Shown here piece after piece: positions 35,664 to 43,551 of a stretch of DNA of 64,000 nt (positions within the stretch are counted from its first letter, which is position 1; each line of letters begins with the position of its first letter). The notes under the pieces were generated by a model. It had not been told where the DNA came from, searched no databases, and saw only the letters and a list, made by a program, of their open reading frames with translations. The stretch comes from Pseudomonadales bacterium (lineage in GTDB: Bacteria; Pseudomonadota; Gammaproteobacteria; Pseudomonadales; Pseudohongiellaceae), in NCBI GenBank assembly GCA_022822865.1, contig JAJDYJ010000084.1:1-64000 (forward strand), given 5' to 3'. Both the position numbers and the translations under genes were made by a program.

Positions 35664-38090
35664 ATGAGCGAAAACATAGCACAACCGGCCAACAGGGCAT
35701 TTCTGCTCGGGCTCTTTTTCATCACCGGCGCGACGCTCATGCTGGAGGTGCTCAACACCCGGCTGTTGTCGGTGGTGACCTGGTACCACCTGTCTTTTTT
35801 CGCCGTGTCCATGGCCATGTTCGGCATGGCGGCCGGGGCGCTTCGGGTTTATCTGCATTCGCGGCGCTTTACGACCGCCAACGCCCTCGACAACCTGTTC
35901 CGCTACTCGATCTATTTCGCCGCAAGCACCATCGTCTGCCACCTGGCGATTATCTACACGCCGCTCGACATCAGCGGGGGCTGGACCGCGGCCGGCGTGG
36001 CGAAGATGGCGCTGATCACCGTGGCGGTGGCGATTCCCTTCTTTTTCAGCGGAGTCGTCGTCACCGTCGCCCTGACCCAGGTGAAAGGCAACAGTGGGCT
36101 GATCTACGCCGTCGATCTCATCGGCGCGGCCATAGGCAGCATAGCCTGCCTGCCCTTGCTCAACGCGCTGGACATCACCAGCGCGACATTCGTCACCGCC
36201 GCCATCGCTTTGTTCGGCGTCTGCCTGTTCCAGCTCGCCCGCAACCAAAACATGGGACACCCACTGCTGTGGATCGGCTTTGCGGCGCTGGTAGTGATCG
36301 GCGCCGTCGTCAACCATTCCAGCGTGCAGGGATTCCGCGTGTTCTATCCCAAGGGCAATCCGATCAGTTACGAGCAGGACACGCTCGAGTTCTGGACCAT
36401 ACACGGCCAGGTGCTCGTCTTTCCCTATGTCGAAGCCGGGCCGTTCTTCTGGGGTCCGGGCGAAGGCGCGCCGGTGATCGAAGGCCTGCAAGGCCAGGCC
36501 ATGGTGATCGACGGCGAGGCGGGCACCGCGCTCACGCAATGGGACGGCGACCGGAGCAATCTCGACTGGCCGCGTTTCGACGTGACCTCGCTGCCTTATC
36601 ATCTTCGGCCCGGCGGCAGCGCCGCCGTGATCGGAGTCGGCGGCGGCAGGGACATCCTCACGGCGCTTTGGGCCGGCAGTTCGCGAATTACCGGGATCGA
36701 GATCAACGAGGCCGCACTGCGGGTATTGCGCGAGGACCGGCGCGATTTCGTGCGGCTCTACGAACAGGAAGAAATCGAGTTCGTTCACGACGAGGCGCGT
36801 TCCTGGCTGACCCGTGCGGAACAACGCTTTGACCTGATCCAGATGTCACTGATCGACACCTGGGCGGCCACGGGCGCCGGCGCCTTCACCTTGTCCGAAA
36901 ACGGTCTCTATACAGTCGAAGGCTGGCAGGTCTTTCTCGATCATCTCGAACCTAACGGATTGTTCAGCGTCTCGCGCTGGTATTCCCCGGATGCGCTGTC
37001 GGAAACCAACCGGCTGATTTCGCTGGCGGCGATGTCGCTGCTTCGCCGCGGCATCGTGCGGCCCGCGGACCATATCGCCCTCGTTTCGCGCCTGTCGGTG
37101 GCGACCTTGCTCGTTTCGCCCGAGCCCCTGCGGGCGGAGGACATCGATACCATCGAGCGGGTGGCGGAGGAATACGGCTTCACTATCCTGCATTCGCCGC
37201 GGCAACAGTCTTCCGAACCGCTGATCCGCAATGTGCTCGCAGTCGCCGATGAGCAGCAATTGCTTGCCGCCACCGAACACGAGTATCTGGATTTCACGCC
37301 GCCGACCGACAGCCGGCCCTATTTCTTCAATATCCTGAAGCCAGCCGCGCTGTTCCAATCCGGTGAGGCCGGCGGGGAACTCGAAGACCTGGGAATCGTC
37401 GCAGGGGGCAATCTGCTTGCGACTTATACGCTGATGTTGCTATGTGGGCTGGCGCTGGCGGGGGTGTTGCTCGTCATCGCCACGCCGCTTCTCATCGCCG
37501 GCCGGCCGAAGATACCCAATCGCGTTTTCCTCAGCGGCCTGGCGTATTTCGCCTGTATCGGCACCGGCTTCATGATGGTGCAGATCCCGCTCATGCAACG
37601 CTTTTCGGTCTACCTGGGACATCCGGTCTACGCCGTGGCAGTGCTGCTGTTCTCCATGATTCTCGCGGCCGGCGCCGGCAGTTTCCTTTCCGACCGCATC
37701 GAAGTCCGCCGCGGTTCGCGCTGGACCTTGCTGATCCCGGCCGGCATCGTTTCCCTGCTCGTATTGATCTACGCAATCGCCGGACCATTGATCACCGCGA
37801 CGATTTCCCAGGGCTTGTTCGTCCGCTGCCTGATCGTGATCGTCCTGGTCAGCCTGCCGGCCCTGCCCATGGGCATGTGCTTCCCTCTCGGCCTGCGACT
37901 CTTCCGCGAGTATTCCAGCCAGTGCCTGCCCTGGATGTGGGGCATGAACGGCGCCACCGGCGTCCTCGCCAGCGTCTCCGCCGTCGCCATCTCGATGTGG
38001 AGCGGCATCAACACCAGCCTGCTCGTCGCCATCGCCTGTTACGTGCTACTGGCGCTACCCGCGAGTTTCCTGCAAGCCAAGCTGGATTGA
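35664..38090 (+). CDS. Polytopic spermidine synthase-like protein (SAM-binding domain between TM segments)
   Basis: SAAVIGVGGGRDILTALWAGSSRITGIEINEAALRVL...FDLIQMSLIDTWAATGAGAFTLSENGLYTVEGW; flanked by TM segments. Confidence 0.85.
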   Translation: MSENIAQPANRAFLLGLFFITGATLMLEVLNTRLLSVVTWYHLSFFAVSMAMFGMAAGALRVYLHSRRFTTANALDNLFRYSIYFAASTIVCHLAIIYTPLDISGGWTAAGVAKMALITVAVAIPFFFSGVVVTVALTQVKGNSGLIYAVDLIGAAIGSIACLPLLNALDITSATFVTAAIALFGVCLFQLARNQNMGHPLLWIGFAALVVIGAVVNHSSVQGFRVFYPKGNPISYEQDTLEFWTIHGQVLVFPYVEAGPFFWGPGEGAPVIEGLQGQAMVIDGEAGTALTQWDGDRSNLDWPRFDVTSLPYHLRPGGSAAVIGVGGGRDILTALWAGSSRITGIEINEAALRVLREDRRDFVRLYEQEEIEFVHDEARSWLTRAEQRFDLIQMSLIDTWAATGAGAFTLSENGLYTVEGWQVFLDHLEPNGLFSVSRWYSPDALSETNRLISLAAMSLLRRGIVRPADHIALVSRLSVATLLVSPEPLRAEDIDTIERVAEEYGFTILHSPRQQSSEPLIRNVLAVADEQQLLAATEHEYLDFTPPTDSRPYFFNILKPAALFQSGEAGGELEDLGIVAGGNLLATYTLMLLCGLALAGVLLVIATPLLIAGRPKIPNRVFLSGLAYFACIGTGFMMVQIPLMQRFSVYLGHPVYAVAVLLFSMILAAGAGSFLSDRIEVRRGSRWTLLIPAGIVSLLVLIYAIAGPLITATISQGLFVRCLIVIVLVSLPALPMGMCFPLGLRLFREYSSQCLPWMWGMNGATGVLASVSAVAISMWSGINTSLLVAIACYVLLALPASFLQAKLD
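38049..38077 (+). repeat. Left copy of island-flanking direct repeat
   Basis: CTGGCGCTACCCGCGAGTTTCCTGCAAGC; 27/29 identical to 42406-42434. Confidence 0.85.
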
Positions 38091-38356
38091 TAAGCGGGGC
38101 ACATCCTGCCTCAAGAACTTTTTTCTCCTGAAATTAGGTGTAGTTGTACTTCTTGTGCCAATCTATCGGCAAAGGGAGAGCTATACAGGTTTCTATTGCC
38201 GACCGTATCCGGTGGCCTGCTGGTCATTGCAGTAAGCTTCGTGTTCTTCGTCGTACGGACGGGCATCTGACCAGACTAAGCAATGAAAACTCAGTAGTGG
38301 TGAAGATGGTGGGGCATCTTTGGCGAAGACAGACTGATCATTGTCGGAGTGAGTGT

Positions 38357-38980
38357 ATGGGCAAGGGCAAGAAAATTACCGTCAAAGATACATCCATTCG
38401 CATCGTGGCAGTTGAGGATGAAGACTACATTTCGCTTACGGATATGCTGCGGGCCAAAGACGGAGATTTTTTTATCTCAGACTGGCTGCGAAATCGCAAT
38501 ACGGTGGAGTTTCTCGGAATTTGGGAGAGCGTTAACAACCCTGCTTTCAATTATGGCGAATTCGCCACAATTAGAAGTCAGGCTGGTCTCAACAGCTACA
38601 AGATCAGCGTCAAGGAGTGGGTGGCGAAGACCAATGCTGTCGGCCTGATCGCCAAAGCGGGGCGTTACGGTGGCACATTTGCGCACAGAGACTTGGCCTT
38701 CGAATTTGGTATGTGGATCAGCCCGGAATTCAAAATATATCTAATCAAGGAGTTTCAGCGCCTCAAGGAGGCTGAGCGGGATCAACTGGGCTGGGACATC
38801 CGCCGTAATCTGGCGCGAATCGGGGAATTTTCAATCGGCTTTTCTTGGGAGTATTACTGCGGTACTGGCTATGCCGGACTTTTCCGGTTGCTCAGTGCGC
38901 GAAAAATATCGGCAATCCAGGCGGGAGCGTATCGAATATCCTTCATCAGTTGCTTGCGCGCCGCATCGTCAAGCCGGTGA
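38357..38980 (+). pseudogene. KilA-N domain protein, 3'-truncated remnant
   Basis: DTSIRIVAVEDEDYISLTDMLRA...EFAFELGMWISPEFKIYLIKEFQRLKE-like KilA-N sequence up to ~38822; remaining frame runs antisense into the AbiEi-like gene. Confidence 0.7.
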
Positions 38981-39492
38981 TCCAGTCGCCGGATGATTTC
39001 CGAATCGACATTCTTCCTCCCGAGGTGCCGCAGGGCCTGAATGACCAGTCCGCTGATCTTTCCCGCGGTAATCATGTTGCGGGGAGTTGTGCGCTTCAGG
39101 AGAATCTGGCGCTTGCCAACTTGGACGGTTCGCGTACGGCCATCCGTCAGATAAACCATCTTCATGGGGACTTGGGTAGAGAGGCCGAGAATATTGGCGG
39201 CGTAGGCCCCGGAGGGCTGCAAGCGGGCTGCGTCGCGACCGGCCAGGGCATGCGCAATGTCGTCCGTCGATGGCTCCAGGGAGCCCAATTTGGGGTCGAT
39301 TTTCGGGTAGTCGTAGAGACCGCGGGCGAGCTGGCGTATTTGACCGCTTTCCCGATGCCGCATAAGGGCGAGATCGATCGCCCGGCGGGAGCCCAGATCA
39401 GCGAAACTGTCGGGCGTAAAGACCCAGCCCCGCTTGCGATACTTGATCCGCCGAAGAATCCTGCTGTTTGTGCTGTCGCTGTGCTTACCCAT
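38869..39492 (-). CDS. AbiEi/DUF6088-like antitoxin (no adjacent AbiEii)
   Basis: RKRGWVFTPDSFADLGSRRAIDLALMRHRESGQIRQLARGLYDYPKIDPKLGSLEPSTDDIAHALAGRD. Confidence 0.8.
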   Translation of the reverse strand: MGKHSDSTNSRILRRIKYRKRGWVFTPDSFADLGSRRAIDLALMRHRESGQIRQLARGLYDYPKIDPKLGSLEPSTDDIAHALAGRDAARLQPSGAYAANILGLSTQVPMKMVYLTDGRTRTVQVGKRQILLKRTTPRNMITAGKISGLVIQALRHLGRKNVDSEIIRRLDHRLDDAARKQLMKDIRYAPAWIADIFRALSNRKSPA

Positions 39493-39495
39493 ATC

Positions 39496-39531
39496 TTTTG
39501 AAAGAAGTATATACTCTTTTTTCTTTCAAAA
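39496..39531. promoter_or_regulatory. Inverted repeat over the AbiEi-like promoter, probable operator
   Basis: TTTTGAAAGAA (39496-39506) and TTCTTTCAAAA (39521-39531) perfect 11-bp arms around GTATATAC, just upstream of the start codon at 39492. Confidence 0.7.
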
Positions 39532-39682
39532 ATACAGCGGTGTGTAGCAAGCGAAATTCCGGCACGATCTCCTGCCGACCAAGCTGAATGGATGAACGGG
39601 GCGCATTCTATTGAAGCGACGCGCGGCTCGAAACAGCCGCTACTCTGAAGCGGAACACAGGGCGATTTTGCGTCAGGCGCTC

Positions 39683-39904
39683 TTAGCCAACGGCAACCTC
39701 GACGCGGGTGACGTAGACTTCGCTGTGCAGACGTCTCTCGACTTCCTTAGCGGGAGCGCATTCGAAAAACAGGGCCAGGGCTTCGGTGAGATTTTCGCGC
39801 GCCAAGGTCACGGAGTCGCCCTGGCTGGCGATGTCCAGCTCTGGGCATAACGCAACGTATCCTTCTCCTTCGCGCTCGATAATTGTGGTCAATTGTCTAT
39901 TCAT
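39683..39904 (-). CDS. HicB-like antitoxin-fold protein, no adjacent HicA
   Basis: LTTIIEREGEGYVALCPELDIASQGDSVTLARENLTEALALFFE; ATG overlaps hipA TGA. Confidence 0.85.
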   Translation of the reverse strand: MNRQLTTIIEREGEGYVALCPELDIASQGDSVTLARENLTEALALFFECAPAKEVERRLHSEVYVTRVEVAVG

Positions 39905-41193
39905 CTTGCATCTTCACCTGTCAACGTCGACCTTTGCACCTGTCTCGACCAGAGTTTATTCGATTCCTGGTAAATTGGCACCGTCTCAAGATACTGTTCA
40001 ATTGTTGAAACCACATCTGCATAAAGAGGAAGATTGTTCTTCTCCTCGTTCCAGTGCTGGTGAAACAGTTCGACCGTCTCCCTGGCGGTATCCAGCACAA
40101 GCGCTTTGGCGAGCTTGGCCCTGTTGGCGAAATGGGCTAGCTCGTCCTCGTCGAAGCCATCGAAGCGCCTGGTGCGGCTGAAGGTCAGCGCGGACTCGCT
40201 ATCGGGAATATAGGGAATCGTCGATACAAAATCGTAGGTGGGGGCCAGACGCGCGGTGCGTTTATCCGGGTAGAGCACCGACCAGTTCTTGATGTGCATG
40301 TCGGCATTGCCGATCAGCGTGTTGAATACCAATCGCCGGACAAACTCCCTGATATCGGCGTCATCGCTTTCGGTCGCGATGACATTCGCGATATTGACCA
40401 TGCTCGCCTTCTTGTATTTGTCCTTTGGATAGACGCCGAAAATCTGCGCGAAGTCTTCAGCGTGGACGCGCCTGCCGTCGCGCGAGCGATCAAAGCGTTC
40501 GATCGCCAGCGCCTTGCCGTCCGTCGTGGCCACATCCGTGGGCAAGCCACCAATGTCTTTCACATTGACCAGATCCAGCGCCGGTACATTCATACCCAGT
40601 TTGCGCGCGAGCGTCATCATCGAGAATTCGTTTTCCGGAACGCCTTCGTACCTTATGGACGGAAGCTTGACGATCCACGATCCTCCAATGCCTCTGGCGG
40701 GAATAGTCAGCCCGTCACCGGTGCTTTCGAGCGCGGAAAACTTTAGTTGCACACCGGCGAGGGAGAAGCGCAGCGCCTTTTCGTCGCGTTCGCGCACGGC
40801 ATCTTCATCTGGAGACTCCTCGGCGTCAGGCGGCCATTCCTCACCGTCGGCGGCCCGGACGGTAATCGCTCCGGGCAGGTCGTTCCCCAACGCCCAAAGC
40901 AGGAAGAATTCGCGTTCGGGATTCACCCCGGCCCGCCCGGCGAGATATGCCCGCAAACGGTCTTCGGGCAAGAGGTTGGAAAAGAAGGGCATAACGCGAG
41001 TCTGATAGGGCCTGAAATCGGTGAGAAGCTCCCCATGCCGGTTCTTGAACCCCAGGCCCAGGACGGGCCGGTTCCTGTCGGCAATATAGCCGTCGTTGAA
41101 TGCGAACAAGGTACGGTCCCCCTCGATTCGCGTCAGCGTCCCGATGGGTTCGCCATAAAGCAGAACTTCCAATACGGAAACACTAGCCATCAT
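39901..41193 (-). CDS. hipA: HipA family serine/threonine kinase toxin
   Basis: VLLYGEPIGTLTR, FSLAGVQLKFSAL, GSWIVKLP, AIERFDRS, LIGNADMHIKNWSVLY, APTYDFVST. Confidence 0.93.
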   Translation of the reverse strand: MMASVSVLEVLLYGEPIGTLTRIEGDRTLFAFNDGYIADRNRPVLGLGFKNRHGELLTDFRPYQTRVMPFFSNLLPEDRLRAYLAGRAGVNPEREFFLLWALGNDLPGAITVRAADGEEWPPDAEESPDEDAVRERDEKALRFSLAGVQLKFSALESTGDGLTIPARGIGGSWIVKLPSIRYEGVPENEFSMMTLARKLGMNVPALDLVNVKDIGGLPTDVATTDGKALAIERFDRSRDGRRVHAEDFAQIFGVYPKDKYKKASMVNIANVIATESDDADIREFVRRLVFNTLIGNADMHIKNWSVLYPDKRTARLAPTYDFVSTIPYIPDSESALTFSRTRRFDGFDEDELAHFANRAKLAKALVLDTARETVELFHQHWNEEKNNLPLYADVVSTIEQYLETVPIYQESNKLWSRQVQRSTLTGEDAR

Positions 41194-41500
41194 CGTCTTC
41201 CAGACTGTATGCGGGCCGGTTCGCCTGCCAATGTTCCTCCGGATCGGAGAAGCCGCCCCGGGCGCTATTTACGATCGAACGCACTGCCGGAAGAGCCTTG
41301 CGCGGCACGAGGGTGAGTTCCAGGTCGAGCGCGCGCGCTATTTCGGTCAGACTCGATACGCGTAAATCCACCCCTGCGTTCTCGATCCTGGATATATGGC
41401 TCTGCGGCATCCCCGCCGTTCTGGCAAGCGCAAGCTGACTCAGTCCCTTTGCTCGCCGGACAGCCTTGATCGTTCTCGAAATCTCGTCTATTGCTCCCAT
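41183..41500 (-). CDS. hipB: HipB-like XRE family antitoxin
   Basis: IKAVRRAKGLSQLALARTAGMPQSHISRIENAGVDLRVSSLTEIARALDLELTLVPR; overlaps hipA. Confidence 0.9.
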   Translation of the reverse strand: MGAIDEISRTIKAVRRAKGLSQLALARTAGMPQSHISRIENAGVDLRVSSLTEIARALDLELTLVPRKALPAVRSIVNSARGGFSDPEEHWQANRPAYSLEDDDG

Positions 41501-41546
41501 ACCACCCTCAGTAATATATGAATACATATAAACAAATTCGATTTAT

Positions 41547-41628
41547 ATGCTATATAGCATGGCGGTGTCAATCAAAACATCTATTAAAATAGATAAATCT
41601 TGCTAAGAAATATATCAAAAAATATATC
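41547..41628. promoter_or_regulatory. AT-rich palindromes and direct repeats upstream of hipB
   Basis: Perfect 14-bp palindrome ATGCTATATAGCAT (41547-41560); TCTATT-AA-AATAGA (41580-41593); AAATATATC at 41608 and 41620. Confidence 0.5.
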
Positions 41629-41848
41629 TGACCCGCCATGATAGCTCTTGTACCGATTGCTACCGGCCGGGATGAAATCTAACAGGCGGGATTCGCTCCT
41701 ACTGGGGTATTGCGGCTATACACGATGCACTGTGCTATCCGGCCAATACGCCCGGCGCCGGCAGTTTTCACTTCAAGGTGCTGAACCTGCCCAGGCTGTT
41801 GCAAATGCGCACGTATTACCGTACGCTTTTTGCCGGGAGGGAATGCTC

Positions 41849-42091
41849 ATGACGATTCTGAATGCCACTGAAGCGAGATCGAAGCTCTACAGCTTGATCG
41901 ACGAGACTGCTAAAACACACCAACCCATTGTAATTACTGGAAAAAGACACAACGCCATCCTGCTCTCGGAAGAGGATTGGAACGCGATTTCCGAAACGCT
42001 GCATCTGATGTCGATACCCGGAATGGGGGATTCGATTAAGAAAGGTATGAAATCTCCGGTATCGGAATGCGCCGGGGAACTTGATTGGTGA
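41849..42091 (+). CDS. yefM: Phd/YefM family antitoxin
   Basis: MTILNATEARSKLYSLIDETAKTHQPIVITGKRHNAILLSEEDWNAISETLHL. Confidence 0.93.
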   Translation: MTILNATEARSKLYSLIDETAKTHQPIVITGKRHNAILLSEEDWNAISETLHLMSIPGMGDSIKKGMKSPVSECAGELDW

Positions 42092-42351
42092 GCTGGAAAA
42101 TCGTTTATGCGAAACAGGCGCAAAAAGACGCGAAAAAACTCGCCTCGTCGGGACTGAAGGAAAAAGCGCAGGAGTTGCTGCGAATAATCGAGCGGGACCC
42201 TCGGCAAAACCCGCCACCCTTCGAGAAACTGGTGGGCACTCTTTCCGGCGCCTATTCGAGGCGAATCAACATTCAACACCGAATCGTGTATCAGATTCTT
42301 GAAACCGAGCAGATAGTCAAAGTCCTGCGACTATGGACTCACTACGAATGA
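42088..42351 (+). CDS. yoeB: Txe/YoeB family toxin
   Basis: SWKIVYAKQAQKDAKKLASSGLKEKAQELL...PPFEKLVGTLSGAYSRRINIQHRIVYQI...VLRLWTHYE; GTGA overlap with yefM. Confidence 0.93.
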   Translation: MSWKIVYAKQAQKDAKKLASSGLKEKAQELLRIIERDPRQNPPPFEKLVGTLSGAYSRRINIQHRIVYQILETEQIVKVLRLWTHYE

Positions 42352-42405
42352 CGGTTCGTTTCCAGGGTCGGATGCGATCAGTGGTGAATCAGCTAGAAGG
42401 TTTCC

Positions 42406-42434
42406 CTGGCGCTACCCGCGAGTCTCCTGCAGGC
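42406..42434 (+). repeat. Right copy of island-flanking direct repeat
   Basis: CTGGCGCTACCCGCGAGTCTCCTGCAGGC; 27/29 identical to 38049-38077. Confidence 0.85.
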
Positions 42435-42513
42435 GGACTGGTATCTGGAACCTGTTCGGTAAATTGGTTCGATTAGGGTTTACTCGATTCCTGTCCGGCA
42501 ACCTGCAGATCTT

Positions 42514-43551
42514 TCAACCATACCCCGCTCCGCGCACGCCAACGTAGACCGAATACAGCGACTGGCTGGCGGTCATGAAGAGGCGGTTGCGGCGGGCGCC
42601 GCCGAAGCAGACGTTGGCGCAGACTTCAGGCAGGCGGATGATGCCGATGGTATCGCCGTCGGGGGCGATAATCTGTACGCCGGGGCGGGCGCCGGCCCAG
42701 ACGTTGCCGTCGACGTCGCAGCGCATGCCGTCGGCCGAAGTGCGATTGCCCGTGGTCGGGTCGACGAGTTCGGCGAATACGCGGCCGTTGCGCAGGTTTT
42801 CGCCGTCCACGTCCCAGACGCGAATGTCCCGGCCGGCGCCGGTGTTGGCGACGTAGAGCAGGCTGTAGTCCGGCGAGAAGCACAGACCGTTGGGGGCGTC
42901 GATGTCATCGGTTACGCGGTTGATGCGGTCCGAGGCGGGGTCCGTGCGATAGACCGAAAGCGGATGCTCCTGCTCGGCCCGGTGGCCTTCGTAATTGCCG
43001 CGGATGCCATAGGGCGGGTCGGTGAACCAGATGCTGCCGTCGGGATGCACGGCGGCGTCGTTGGGCGAGTTCAGCGGTCGGCCTTCGTAACTGTCGGCGA
43101 TGACCGTGACCGAGCCGTCGTGTTCGTAACGCACGACGCGGCGGCCGCCGTGCTCACAGGAGATCTGCCGGCCCTGGGCGTCGAAGGTATTGCCGTTGCT
43201 GTGCCCGGACGGATTGCGGAATTCCGTCACATGGCCGTCGTCTTCGAGCCAGCGCAATTGCCGGTTGTTGGGTATGTCGCTCCAGACCAGGTAGCGGCCG
43301 ACGCCGCTCCAGGCCGGGCCTTCCGCCCACAAGGCGCCGGTGTAGTGACGCCGGATCGGTGTGTTGAAAAGAATGTACGGGCGAAAACGGTCGTCGAGCG
43401 CCACCAGGTCCGGGTCGGGATAGCGCAGGGGAGTCTGGCCCGACCAGTCACGCGGCGCCGCCGGCGCCAGATCCTGCTGGCCTCTGGCCAGAGTGGGCAA
43501 CATGGCGGCGCCTGCCAGCGCCGTTCCGAGAAAGCTTCTGCGATTCATCAT
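42514..43551 (-). CDS. SMP-30/gluconolactonase/LRE-like protein, probable Tat substrate
   Basis: MMNRRSFLGTALAGAAMLPTLARG; NSPNDAAVHPDGSIWFTDPPYGI; DAPNGLCFSPDYSLLYVANTG. Confidence 0.88.
   Translation of the reverse strand: MMNRRSFLGTALAGAAMLPTLARGQQDLAPAAPRDWSGQTPLRYPDPDLVALDDRFRPYILFNTPIRRHYTGALWAEGPAWSGVGRYLVWSDIPNNRQLRWLEDDGHVTEFRNPSGHSNGNTFDAQGRQISCEHGGRRVVRYEHDGSVTVIADSYEGRPLNSPNDAAVHPDGSIWFTDPPYGIRGNYEGHRAEQEHPLSVYRTDPASDRINRVTDDIDAPNGLCFSPDYSLLYVANTGAGRDIRVWDVDGENLRNGRVFAELVDPTTGNRTSADGMRCDVDGNVWAGARPGVQIIAPDGDTIGIIRLPEVCANVCFGGARRNRLFMTASQSLYSVYVGVRGAGYG

Noticed and set aside
39611-39850. 79-aa plus-strand ORF near hicB as a possible HicA partner
   Set aside because: Antisense to hicB and lacks HicA features (no SGKELVR-like start or GSH motif)
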